From: Rutpela maculata
Taxonomy: Eukaryota > Arthropoda > Insecta > Coleoptera > Cerambycidae
NCBI GenBank assembly: GCA_936432065.2
Contig: OW386290.2
Span: 143,789,677 to 143,853,676 of the forward strand
Direction: 5' to 3'
DNA length: 64,000 nucleotides
Shown here: piece by piece, positions 1 to 9,810 of the stretch
Layout: the number at the start of each line of letters is the position of its first letter
How positions within the stretch are numbered: the stretch's first letter is position 1
Made by a program: the position numbers and the translations under genes
Notes under the pieces: model-generated
The model's input: the letters and a program-made list of their open reading frames with translations, nothing else
The model's database searches: none
What the model was told of the DNA's origin: nothing

Positions 1-257
1 CCTAAACGTAAAAACGTATCTCAGCTGCAGATGCAAGTAGAGCATTAATTTTTTTTTCAAAAGTTGTTTTTTTTTTTAATCTACTTTCATTACTCATTTA
101 CAGTTTTTGATTGCATAAAAAAAAACTTGAATTTGTTTACAACTAAAATTTCCAAAACTATAAACAACTGGAATAAAACGGGTTTAAATTTTGAGAAAAA
201 AAATGTTTTATTTATTTTATTTATACAGTTGTTACTTAAAATAAAACAATTTATTGA

Positions 258-345
258 TAAAGGACCCCGCACAAACCTTGTGGGCTTGAGGTCGCGGTAG
301 ATTCGTCCGAATTTTTGATATGTTGTACTCCTGATCAAAACTGAT
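258..345 (+). repeat. Fragment related to the foldback at 60014-60714
   Basis: The phrase AAGGACCCCGCA, followed about 40 bases later by TCGTCCGAATTTTTGATATG, matches the left arm of the foldback near 60 kb. Only one arm is seen here, so this is a solo fragment. The first 257 bases hold A/T-rich low-complexity sequence and no gene that I can support. Confidence 0.5.
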
Positions 346-480
346 CATAGGCCCAAAGTCCGGAAATGAACAGTTTTCGAGATATCAAGGACGCAAGGTA
401 TCAAAAAATGGGATATTTCCATGAACTTCAAGATGGAAAAAAGTGCTCTGACCTGGAAGTCAGACCATGTTCTCTTTATG

Positions 481-1164
481 TTTTTAGGGTAGCTGAATCC
501 AAATCTGGGGTCCGTTAAGCCCCATCACGTCAGGGTCAAGGGAATTTGAAGGTCAAATTGAGAAAATACCGTCAAAAAAATCTGAAAAAATTCATATGCA
601 TATTTTTGGGGTCGCTAAATCCAAATCTGGGGTCCGTTAAACCCCGTAACGTCAGGGTAGAGGGCATTTGAAGGTCAAATTCAGAAGAGACCGTCAAAAA
701 TCTGAAAAAATTCATGTACATGTTTTTGGGATATCTGAGGCTGAATCTATTTTCTTAACTCCACAAGTGTACACCCTCACACCGCAGATAGGTAGCCGAC
801 ACTACAACCACATAAACTAACACAGAAGACCGAAAAGCTAGTAAACAGCGGACAGCAGCCCCAATAACCACGAGACCCCGGGGACACAAAACAGCAAGTG
901 TCCCCCGGGTCTCGTGATTATTGGCTCTCCAGTCTTCTGTGTTAGTTTATGTGGTTGTGGTGTCGGCTATCTGTCTGCGGTGTGAGGTTGTACACTTGTG
1001 GAGTTAAGAAAATATCAGATTCGGACTCAGATATCCCAAAAACATGTATATGAATTTTTTCAGATTTTTTTACGGTATTTTCTCAATTTGACCTTCAAAT
1101 GCCCTTGACCCTGACGTGATGAGGCCTAACGGGCCAGGGATTTGAATTCAGCGACTCTAAAAAC
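481..1164. repeat. Foldback element with tandem 121-bp units in its left arm
   Basis: Positions 603-886 are repeated in inverted orientation at 897-1164, with a centre near 892 and a GC-rich inner stem (ACCCCGGGGACAC against GTGTCCCCCGGGT). The left side also holds an extra tandem unit: the phrase CCAAATCTGGGGTCCGTTAA recurs in units starting near 481 and 603, and a degenerate third unit starts near 723, giving a period of about 121. No protein coding is evident. The phrase GCTGAATCC-AATCTG-GGTC links it to the foldbacks near 59.4 and 63.3 kb. Confidence 0.8.
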
Positions 1165-1640
1165 ATTATCAACTTATGTAATTATAACTGACTGACTCTA
1201 TACTTCCATTATTAAGTTAATTTCAATAATTTACTGTTCAAAGAACAATTTAGACAACTAAGAAAAGGCCATTTTCTTATCTAAGAGTTGTATTTATTTT
1301 TAAATCAAGTGTATATATTTGTTTATAATTTTGGCATATAGATTATTTTTATTATTATTATTATTAAATTAAACATCTTCATAGAATATTTAATCTGGTA
1401 ATTTCTCAAAAACAGTTGCATTTGGCAACTGGTGTACCTTTTTCATCTAGAAACAACGACCACAATACGGTCATAAAGTTACTGAGGAAACATTTCTTAG
1501 CACTTCGTACTATTACGATTTAAATTACGTGGTGATAAGAATGATTTGAAATAAATCACATTACAACCCCGCTTCGCCACACACAAAATCAATCAAATCG
1601 TCGACGTAATCTATTTGTCAAGCTTTCAGCGACTCTCTTT
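1165..1640. other. Intergenic, AT-rich, no feature recognised
   Basis: A/T-rich sequence with a short TTA microsatellite near 1345-1365. I see no reading frame, terminal repeat or RNA gene. Confidence 0.6.
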
Positions 1641-1660
1641 TGTTTCAGATATCTGTTATG

Positions 1661-1667
1661 TATAAAA
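1661..1667 (+). promoter_or_regulatory. Candidate TATA box of a small gene
   Basis: TATAAAA lies 49 bases upstream of the ATG at 1716, a plausible core-promoter spacing with a start site near 1690. TATAAAA is common by chance in DNA this AT-rich. Support comes only from the GC-rich open frame and the polyadenylation signal that follow. Confidence 0.3.
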
Positions 1668-1715
1668 CCAAAACGATCTCGATGTAACACTTGCCAAGCG
1701 CAGCACGCCACTTCG

Positions 1716-1986
1716 ATGTCTCTAGTCTCCATGAAGCGGAACCAATCAGCCATGAGCCGGAAGGGGAGAGGAGTCTCGATAAACCGCCGGCTGGACCCCG
1801 CAATTACGCAGGAGACCTCCGTGACACTCCTGGGAAACGGCAGCGATCACGTTTGCAGTAAAATCTGAATTATTCGTAAATCTGTGTTATATGTGTTAAT
1901 GATTTAGTTGAAGAAATGATTAATATATGTGACAACGTGACGTTGTTTCCTTTTTGGACGCAGGATTAAAGAAATTTGTACCCTGA
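1716..1986 (+). CDS. Candidate small two-exon gene, basic peptide, function unknown
   Basis: A GC-rich block (1700-1857) stands out from its surroundings and opens with ATG at 1716. Unspliced, the frame runs 50 codons and stops at 1866-1868. A possible intron starts at 1858 (GCA|GTAAAA) and ends at 1963 (TTGGACGCAG). Splicing would extend the peptide by about ten residues to a stop at 1984-1986, giving about 56 residues. The N-terminal part is rich in Arg and Lys (MKRNQ, SRKGRG, NRRLD). I do not recognise a family. A TATA box lies upstream and AATAAA at 2024-2029, so the whole unit would be under 400 bases. It could instead be an exon of a larger gene or a chance GC-rich island. Confidence 0.3.
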
Positions 1987-2023
1987 TTTTGTTTATCCAG
2001 CATGATCTGTAACTAATTGTAAA

Positions 2024-2029
2024 AATAAA
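2024..2029 (+). terminator. Candidate polyadenylation signal AATAAA
   Basis: AATAAA lies about 40 bases beyond the stop of the candidate small gene and is followed by T/G-rich sequence (TGTGTTGTTTTT). The position suits 3'-end formation, but the hexamer is frequent in this AT-rich window. Confidence 0.3.
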
Positions 2030-2139
2030 CAATGGTTTATAAATGTGTTGTTTTTATTTTAGATTGATGCCTAATATTCACACAAAAGTTATGAGGGTAA
2101 AATTTATCTAGATAATCGAGAGACGAGTAACGTTAGCAC

Positions 2140-2470
2140 AATATTTATTTATTTATTTATTATCATACACTATTCAACAGGTACTACCCATTAAGAGAGA
2201 AGGACAGGTACATAGAAAATGGAAAAATGAACTGGTTAAAACATAAAATTAAATTAACAGTAATAAAGGAAGCACCTAAGAAAATAGTTATTCTTCTAAT
2301 TTTGACATATAAAGTGACACTTTTCAAATCTGGCGTAAGTGTCAAAACGTCCTATTTTTCATGACCAGTTATGAAAAGTTAGATTTTACGTAACTGGTGA
2401 GGAAAAGTTCGTTATATCATCAATTAGGAAAGATAAACAACTCTCAAAAAGAAAAAGAAACAATGTTTAT
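2140..2470. other. AT-rich spacer with a TTTA microsatellite
   Basis: A short TTTA run near 2142-2162 is followed by A-rich sequence with no recognisable coding or terminal repeats. Confidence 0.5.
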
Positions 2471-2722
2471 TCAACACAAAATGGAATACTGAGTCCATAA
2501 AGTGGAAGCTTCTAAATTCTTCTTTCCTTCAAAATATGCTAACAAAACTTTTTCATTAATACGATTTACCCTATGTTTAGTACAGTAGATAAAAGTTTTT
2601 CGGGTGGAACTAATTCCCACAAAGACGGGGTTTGAATTTTTTATTTCGTTGTTGGTATCTTTTTGACATACTAAAAGTCTAGGAAAATCTGAGTGTGCAA
2701 AATGTGTTTTTTTGGCCGCCAT
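2471..2722 (-). pseudogene. Fragment of a Crypton-like tyrosine recombinase (N-terminal part)
   Basis: The minus-strand frame encodes 83 residues. Its C-terminal part, EKVLLAYFE followed by STLWTQYSIL, resembles what I remember of the helical N-terminal core-binding domain of insect tyrosine-recombinase-like (Crypton-type) proteins, which bind recombination sites. The frame stops right after this motif. The next codons (INIV) still fit the family, so the stop looks like a lesion. The catalytic R-H-R-Y domain is not seen nearby. The assignment rests on motif memory only and could be wrong. Confidence 0.4.
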
Positions 2723-2900
2723 CTTGAAAAATTTTTAAAAAATCATACAAAATCGTGTGCAGTACGAAATTACAGAAAATTTCATGCTAAAAAAGATTAT
2801 GATATTGGTTTTAAAAACAAAAATAAATAAGACACTAAAAGTCTAGGAAACAAATATCCGATTCTAGAAAATCTAGAGATAAGAAGAATTACTTCAATTT

Positions 2901-3098
2901 TTGGAAAATCACAATCCATTTGATTCACAATGCGTTGAGCTACATAATATTTTCAGTGGATTAGTAGATAGTCAACACAAGGTAACTGCAGATGAAGCTA
3001 AGTTAATTGGACCTCGAATCCAATCCAAACTGTCTGGAAAAGCTTCCAACTCTCAAAAGGATCCACCTGTCACAATGGAAATATTAAGAAAAGGTTGA
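2901..3098 (+). pseudogene. Coding-like fragment, possibly of a multicopy CXC-type gene family
   Basis: A 65-codon open stretch with balanced composition (NPFD, LHNIFSGLV, ADEAKLIG) is cut off by a stop at 3096-3098. The pattern of a short hydrophobic block followed by acidic and aliphatic residues faintly recalls the middle region of the multicopy cysteine-rich family found elsewhere in this window (10.9-11.4 and 35.4-37.6 kb). It has no good start codon (it opens at TTG) and no partner exons, so I treat it as a relic. Confidence 0.25.
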
Positions 3099-3244
3099 CG
3101 AGCTCGTTGACGAGCTATTCAACATATTGATACAGGATTCCGCATCCAAATAATGCTGCCATGTTTGTCTGTAAATCTTAATCTGCAAAAATTAAAGGAG
3201 AACTTCAATTATGAATTATCTATACTTCCTCCGTCTCTAGGATA

Positions 3245-3740
3245 AATTAAAAAAATATTTTGAGGTTTCTGGTTCTTGTACACACACTAAATCACATTTT
3301 TTTTTCATCCCCTTTAATAATGGGGTGGGGGTGGTAATGGGGGTGGCTAATGCCAAAAATTTTTTTGAGACCTTACCTTCTCTTGTCTATACTAGATATC
3401 AATTTTATGAACTCTTACCCGCTTGATTTACCTATTTACTCCAAGTTTACCCCAATTTACCCCCCAACCCTTCGACGGAACAAGATGAAAATATAATCTA
3501 GTTCTAGATCTCGTTAAAGTACATATGTGTACCAAATTTCAAGTCAATATCTCAAACGGTTCCAGAGTAAACGTGCGCACAAAAAAAGTTACAGACCGAC
3601 ACAGACCGACAGACAGAAATTTTTTTTTCGCTCAAACTTGAAATCTCGACGTTTTATGACATTCTAAGCCTATTTGAACAATAAAAATTTTTAAAAATTT
3701 TTTTGTCGGTACTATACTTCCACTGGATGTGGAAGTAAAA
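3245..3740 (+). repeat. Repeat family B, copy 1 (hairpin-ended)
   Basis: Best full-length reference for a family with five copies here. In order it has a GGTTTCTGGTTCTTGTAC head, a G/T-rich block (GGGGTGGGGGTGGTAATGG), a C-rich block, an ACAGACCGACAGACAG stretch, and a terminal hairpin in which ACTTCCAC pairs with GTGGAAGT around TGGAT. Copies differ mainly in head length, as expected for 5'-truncated retroposition, while the hairpin end is constant. No open reading frame is shared between copies. Confidence 0.75.
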
Positions 3741-4435
3741 CTAGTGGAAAACTATAATTATTTTGAGTAGGATTTCATATTTGCTTAGCAAATAGTAAAG
3801 GTAGCAGATGCTTGGTATATCCATAGCAACCGTCAATAAAATAAAAAAGTTAAAACGTTTCATTTAATACTTATACAAAAAAGAAAATTTTCCCAAATTT
3901 GTTTTATTGCCCTAGAGACGTTATGAAAAATTACGACCCGTTGCCATTGGCAACGGGTACATAAAGCGTCACTTACGATCGACAAAACAATGGAATTAGT
4001 GTAAACTTAGGAGGGAAGTATGACGAAACTTACTGTCTACAGCAATTTTTTTATAGAATTAACAGTGCATTTGAAAATATCCAGTTTATCAGAATTATTT
4101 TTGTAATTTTAACACATTGAAAATAGAGGAGAAAATTTAAGTCTGTTGGTGCGTGAAGTGGGCAGTAAAAAGTTCGTATGATTCGAGTATTTAGCCTTGA
4201 ACATAAAACTGTAATTTATTTTAAAATTCTTAGCATTCAACTTTATTATGTAATAGGTTATATAAAAATATTTAAAAAGAGCAATCCCGCCTATTTTCGA
4301 ATATGGCCATAGAAAATCTACTTAAAAGATCTGACTACGGTAAACCAACTCTATCACTTTTAGGCCATAATAATTTTACAAATCACCTTTTATTGTACTT
4401 TTTCTAGGTAATTAATATGTCATACAATAAGGGTT

Positions 4436-4935
4436 CTAGACGCGGTACGCGTATACAAGTTTTGACCTGACAAAAGCAAAGCATCTTTCCAGTATCAGTA
4501 TTAGTAAACTCTCTGCTTGATTTAAACATAAATTCCAAAGTCTTAAAAAGGCTTCTAAGTTTATGTTATTTATGTGAGGTACAAAGGAAAACTCTGTATC
4601 AAAAATGTATTCCAAGATCCTTGAAAGTCTCTGGTCTTTATCTATACTATAATTAAATTTAATAGGTGTTAGTTTGGTTGTGAAGGACATAACGTTGCAT
4701 TTGGGTACAGTTAAAGTTAACTAATTTTGAAAACACCAATTGGATATCTTGGAGAGGCTATTCTGTAATACAGGATTGTATCCTCTATGGAACTAACAGT
4801 TAAGATCGTAGAGTAAGCAGTCAACTTGAGTAACTTCCATAATATAATTTATAAATAGGTTAAAAAGCAGAGGCCCCAGAATTGATCCTTGAGGAACGTC
4901 AGAAGTTACCAAGTATTCGATAGACTAAACTCATC
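4436..4935 (-). pseudogene. LINE reverse transcriptase fragment (Jockey-like), degenerate
   Basis: On the minus strand, from 4935 downward, the translation includes VPQGSILGPLLFNLFIN, the RT motif preceding the catalytic YxDD block. It then reads LLYDLN where YADD is expected, and later KCNVMSFTTKLTPIKFNYSI, typical of the RT thumb of Jockey-superfamily LINEs. Several frame changes and the loss of the YADD aspartates show that it is dead. Both ends are truncated. Confidence 0.7.
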
Positions 4936-5798
4936 ATAAACTACGTATTGTTTTCAGTCTATACAGCTACACACTAAGTGGGAGACATTTTATAGTAATC
5001 GGAATTATTCAAAAACCAATCTCAGTCTGATTCATTTAGCGCAGAGTTATTTTTTTATTAAATTTTTAAATATTTTGTAGAAGTGGCAAAATACAGAATT
5101 TAAGACATTTAGCGTACGTTTCCTATTTTGTAAAAAATTGTTTTACTTGAACTTAGACCCTTCTTGGGGGGAGAAGCAGGTATCCCACCCATGATAACTT
5201 TCCTGTATTTCATTTAAGAAGCTGAAAACTACTCGAATCTGAAATATAAGCTTGTTTGGTTATAATGAGACATCAAAACCTCCAGGCACTGAGCTATTAA
5301 GCTTGCAAAAGGCGTTAAATTACACTAAAATAATTTACAAACCAACTATGAACGGTCTAGGACACCCTAAAAAAAGCACGTTCTTAAAAGTCTTATTCGT
5401 AAAAAGCTCTTTATCTGTAACAACTAAATTCACACTTATTCCTCATTATTGAATTCGCACCTGTACCATTTTGTTCACAGACAATTACAAACAAGCCAAT
5501 AGCAAAACAAATTAACTGCCATTAGAGTAATTAAAAGAGTTTATTTATTTTCATGTTTACGTACAATATCCATTCACTTTATTTTCTTTTTTTTATGAAA
5601 AAACGCCTTTTCATTACATATAATGCATCGGCTGTTTTGTTACCTGTAACCTTTCATATTTATTTGTTTGATAAAATGAACTACACCTTCTATGGATATA
5701 TACAAAAGTATCTAGTATACGCTGCTTGTTGGGTTGCCACTTGAAAATCTTCTCTAATGGGTATTTCATGCAACGTAGTCAATACGTAATGGAAGGTA

Positions 5799-6055
5799 CA
5801 GGGTGGGCCAAATTAAATGGAATTTGAGGTTTTCTCTAAAACTATGACAGATAGACAAAAACCAATATAGGTGTCCTGAGCTCGATTTTCGTGAAACACG
5901 CAATGGCGCAAACAGCGATCGTCTGTCTTTTTCGAGTATCGAACTACAGAGCGTTTTTGAAAAATTGGCATTTTTGACCTCAATTACCAAGTGTCGAATT
6001 GAAAATCGAGTAACACATTCTTAAGGCACTTTTTTGAGTAGAATCCGTTGCTGAT
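5799..6055 (+). repeat. Repeat family F, copy 1
   Basis: Starts with CAGGGTGGGCCAAATTAAAT next to TA and contains GAGCTCGATTTTCG, CGATCGTCTGTCTTTTTCGA and TACAGAGCGTTTTTGAAAA. The same series recurs at 48690-48950 (same strand) and 55030-55259 (opposite strand), so it is a dispersed element rather than local sequence. The span 5000-5798 before it holds no gene that I can support. Confidence 0.6.
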
Positions 6056-6179
6056 AAGAATGGTTCACCGAAAATAGGCTTATTCTAAATAATAAAAAAT
6101 CTACTACCACTACAGTTAAATGTAGTAACTGACGTTTCTGCAACATCGTGTAGAAGAATTTTAAAAAACAATAAATTTT

Positions 6180-6317
6180 TCGCATATTCGATTCTGATAT
6201 TGGAAGAGATGAGTCATCAGCATCTTATACGATAAAGTAGTTTACATAAATACTGTATAGTAAGGGACCTAAAACTGACCCTTGTGGTACCCTTATTGAA
6301 GTTTTAAGAAAATCAGA
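6180..6317 (-). pseudogene. LINE reverse transcriptase, downstream part of an interrupted copy
   Basis: On the minus strand this reads RVPQGSVLGPLLYSIYVNYF, the RT block before the catalytic aspartates, then decays. It directly continues the RT fragment at 7739-7953 once the intervening element (6323-7733) is removed. The joined codons read across the empty site without a frame change. The catalytic YADD is not preserved. Confidence 0.7.
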
Positions 6318-6322
6318 CCTGG

Positions 6323-7733
6323 ACCTCTATTCTGTAATTATAGGGGGAGTGAGCATTCATCGTGCGAAGCGAGAGCTCCCATCACACGCATCTCACCCGA
6401 CCATCCTACACTGCATTCCGAAAGTGCAGTGAATAAGTGATAAACGTGAAGCGATTCATCGAGAATAGCCGAATTTACAATCAATTAGGTTGACGCAAAA
6501 GCATCAGCTGTTCAGTGGTCGATTAATGATGCAAAGGGTTACTCTTATGAAGAACTTGCCGTTCCCCTTCCAAATCCTCCTCGGCATCACGAAGATGTCG
6601 TAAAACCTAGAATTTATTTATTGACCAAAAATTCCGTAAGGATATACCCTCGTTATTGGTAATGTATATTTAAAAAAAATATGAGTATAATTAACTAAAA
6701 GAGTAATTGTAATATTTGCTAAGAATTATATTATTACTACCACATTGGCGATGAGCAAATCAATGTCCATTCTGGTTCACAGATTTAACAACAATAATTT
6801 TTGGTTGACGCAAACTGTCATAAATGTACAGTTAGAATCGCCGTTCTCCCGGGGAACTGACCGATTCCCTCACGATATACCAGGACCTCTATTCCGTAAT
6901 TATGGGGAGAGTGAGCATTCATCGTGCGAAGCGAGAGCTCCCATCACACGCATCTCACCCGATCGTCATAGATTGTATTCCGTAAGTGCAGTGAATAGGT
7001 GGTGAACGTGAAATGATTCAGCGAGAATAGCCGAATTTACAACCAATTAGGTTGGCGCAAAAGCATCAGCTGTTCGGTGTTCCGTTGTTATTTTATTGGG
7101 TCCACCTTTGGAGAAACTTAGTGATAGTATTTACTTTATGCTCGATAGTGATTCCTGAACGTCGTATGGGGGCTTGCATGAAAGGATTATATCACGATCA
7201 AGTTCTTTGCTGAACCTCCTTATAAATGCTCGGTCGGTTAATGGTCAAAAGGTTATGTCAAATGGTTAATCTTATGAAGTACAACTTGCCGTTCCCCTTC
7301 CAAATCCTCTTCGGCATCAGGAAGATCTCGTAATACCTAGAATTTATTTATTGACCAAAAATTCTCGTTATTGGTAACATATATTTAAAAAAATATGACT
7401 ATAATAAAATAAAAGAGAAATTGTAATATTTGCTAAGAATTATATTATTGTTAACTCATTGACGATGAGCAACTCCGCAATGTCTATTCTGAGTCACAGA
7501 TTTAACAACAATAATTTTTGGCCGACGCAAACTGTCATAAAAGTACGGTTAGGATCGCCGTTTTCCCGGGGAGCTGACGGATTCCCTCACGATTTACCAG
7601 TAGAAGTAAGTTCACGCATTTTTCGTACGAGGTGATCACTCCCGTAGTTACAGAATAGAGTTTTATTCATTTTCAAGTGAACTCCGTCCACTTCTCACGG
7701 GAATGTGCTTTCACGCTTTTACAGAATAGAGGT
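6323..7733. mobile_element. 1.4-kb inverted-repeat element with CCTGG target duplication, tandem dimer inside
   Basis: The ends ACCTCTATTCTGTAA and TTACAGAATAGAGGT are perfect 15-bp inverted repeats. They are flanked by the direct repeat CCTGG (6318-6322 and 7734-7738). Internally the first ~565 bases (from the left end) recur as a second unit starting near 6888, including a second left end. Unit two carries about 145 extra bases near 7080-7225. A further internal right-end copy lies near 7652-7664. No transposase frame is visible, so it must be non-autonomous. A 5-bp duplication does not decide the superfamily. Confidence 0.85.
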
Positions 7734-7738
7734 CCTGG

Positions 7739-7953
7739 AGTTATTAATTTCAACAAAGTGTGCTCTACCACTTAGATAGCTTTTAAACCAATTTAATGGT
7801 TTACCCTTTATACCATATATCATAGATCTCAAGTTTTCTTATAAGGTTAGCATGGCTTACAACATCGAATGCCTTACTCAAGTCAAGAAAGATACCTTTA
7901 TGTAAGTTCTCATACAGACGGTTCAAAAGGTATATAATAGCAGATGTCGTAGA
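7739..7953 (-). pseudogene. LINE reverse transcriptase, upstream part of an interrupted copy
   Basis: The minus strand encodes GIFLDLSKAFDVVSHANLI and WFKSYLSGRAHFVEINN. These are the RT palm block with the first catalytic aspartate (FLDLSKAFD) and the following WF-SYL-GR block of Jockey-like LINEs. It is truncated on its upstream side by the foldback at 7955 and split on its downstream side by the 1.4-kb element. Confidence 0.75.
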
Positions 7954-7954
7954 G

Positions 7955-8265
7955 TATGATAGCTGGATTATTTTATAAGTGACACGCGTCAACCTCTGGA
8001 ACTTAAGGTCAGAAGTTCGATCCCTGAGCGTTCTCAGTTTTTTTTTGAAATATACGTACTAAGAAAAAAAGTTATGGCCAAAAATAATAAATATTTCCCT
8101 ATCGGTTGTCTCTTTATTGGTAATCGCCACTTTAAGTTAATATTTGTTGAAAAAAAAAAGCTGAGAACGCTCAGGATCGAACCTCGGACCTTAAGATTCG
8201 GAGGTTGACGCTTACACCACGTCGTTAGTGTGTCACGTGGAAAATAAACCAGCTATCATACTTTA
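7955..8265. repeat. Foldback with two convergent tRNA-like arms
   Basis: GTATGATAGCTGG on the left is mirrored by CCAGCTATCATAC on the right. Each arm contains a tRNA-like segment ending in a run of T on its own strand: AAGTTCGATCCCTGAGCG on plus near 8012-8029, and GAGGTTCGATCCTGAGCG on minus near 8167-8184. The spacer (8060-8140) is A/T-rich. This is an inverted pair of tRNA-derived sequences rather than two separate genes. Confidence 0.7.
8153..8236 (-). ncRNA. tRNA-derived sequence with A and B boxes and T-run (not a functional tRNA)
   Basis: Minus strand: a box-A-like TGGTGTAAGCG is followed about 35 bases later by the box-B consensus GGTTCGATCC, then GAGCGTTCTCAGC and a run of T at 8144-8152. 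This is the internal RNA polymerase III promoter layout. The acceptor stem does not pair well and the anticodon arm is irregular, so I call it a tRNA-derived repeat. Confidence 0.5.
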
Positions 8266-8269
8266 ACGT

Positions 8270-9040
8270 ACTGAGTAAAATTTGTATGTACCTTTTGTAA
8301 CTGTTTTCTGCAAAAGGGCCCCGCTTTCAAATTAGCAAATACGCATACGTTCTTAATTAGACATTATACTATTTGTTGTGAAAATATTAGCTTTGCTAAA
8401 ATGACGTAGGTCTGGCAGCTCTGGGATCTTGGACTATTATGTTTATCAAAGAATTTTGTAATTTTTGTCACATATTTTTCATATATTTTAGAGAAAGAAC
8501 TTAATATGGATATTAGTCGATAATTCTATGCTCTATGTTCTACTTCGGGTATATTTTTAATATTTTTCTTCCTTGACAGTTTATGCAAGCGAAATATTAT
8601 CGACGTCCGTCACATTTTTTCATTTCTTTTTAATATTTCTCCTCTTTGACAGTTGTCTTAAATACATGCGAAATATTATAGCTCTGTCACATTTCTTCAT
8701 TATTTTTTTATGGTGACCACCTTGTATACTTTTTAATATCTTTCTTCCTTGACAGTTGTGTTAACTACATGCCAAATATTATTCGTCACAATTTTTCCTT
8801 AATTATTTGCTTTGGGAGTCCATTCTGTATATTTTTCACACAAAGCATATTCTAGTTTTTCGTTGGCAATAGCATGAACTACCTATCAAATATTTTTCTT
8901 GTTTGTCAAATGGTTTTGTAAATATAGCGCCAACAGACAGACAGATACCAGACAGACGGACAGACAGACAGACTGACGGAATTAAAAGACTTTATACATA
9001 CTCTGAAACGTGAAAATCCAGAGAAATCTCGGAGGGTGAA
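8270..9040. other. No gene; AT-rich with diverged tandem copies and an ACAG-rich run
   Basis: Between 8560 and 8800 a phrase of the type TTTTTAATATTTCTCCTCTTTGACAGT followed by GCGAAATATTAT recurs three to four times in diverged form. A CAGACAGA-type run occupies 8930-8975. No coding signal is visible. Confidence 0.45.
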
Positions 9041-9052
9041 TTTTTTATGATT

Positions 9053-9810
9053 ACAATTCTTTCCTTCGGTAATAGTCCAGTCAATGAATGGTTTCTAGAG
9101 GGAAATGCTGAGATCACAATTTTTGACTAGAGGGCTCTGTATGGACTATTTAGGAGGTAAACATACCAAAAGTCCCCGAAGCTGATTAAATTTTCTACAA
9201 TAATGTTTCTATTAATTTCTTTCGTATCTGTTATGGTTCAGTAATGAATTGTATATCTTTTGACTGTATTCTAACTTTATTATAAATTTATTATAAATTG
9301 AAAATAAATTTTAATAATCATCGTAGAAAAAAATTTCTTGTACAGATATCCGTTTCACAACAGACTGAACTGAAATATCGAATAAAAAATGTCTTTGCGT
9401 CTGTAAGTGTGTGCGTGCGTGTATATCTATGTGTGCGTGTATACCGCTTCTTGTAAACACGATAACTTCTGTTAGACTTAATATATTTGATTACAATTTG
9501 GAACATATGTAAAACAGCATATTACCATAATCCTCATTGAAACATTATTGTAGAAAATTTAGTCAGCTTTAATTTTGCATATAACCACTTTTTGATTAGG
9601 GCTATCCGTTTTCGAGATATGAGCGAAAAAACAAAAACCGGGACCTTCTTCATGCCCCCCTGCATCCCCCCCACTTCCCACGGTCGGGGACTTTTGGTAT
9701 GTTTATCTTCTAAATAGTCCAAACACAGCCCTCAAGTTAAAAATTGTGATCTCGGCATTTCCCTCTAGGCCACCTTATTGAACGTTCATTGACTGGGCTA
9801 TAAGCGAGGG
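9053..9810. repeat. Foldback element around a GT-rich core
   Basis: TCCAGTCAATGAATGG near 9070 pairs with TCATTGACTGGGC near 9788. TTTCTACAATAATGTTTC near 9191 pairs with GAAACATTATTGTAGAAAA near 9538. Both arms contain ACATACCAAAAGTCCCC. The core holds a GTGTGCGTGCGTGT run and the phrase CTTGTAAACACGATAACTT, which is shared with the repeat at 33036. No protein coding is visible. Confidence 0.7.

Noticed and set aside
3240..3740. Family B as a Helitron (terminal hairpin followed by CTAG in copy 1)
   Set aside because: Only copy 1 has CTAG after the hairpin. The other copies end GGAAGTA followed by unrelated bases, so the CTAG is host sequence.
8153..8236. Functional tRNA gene
   Set aside because: A and B boxes are present, but acceptor and anticodon stems do not form properly, and a second inverted copy marks it as a repeat.
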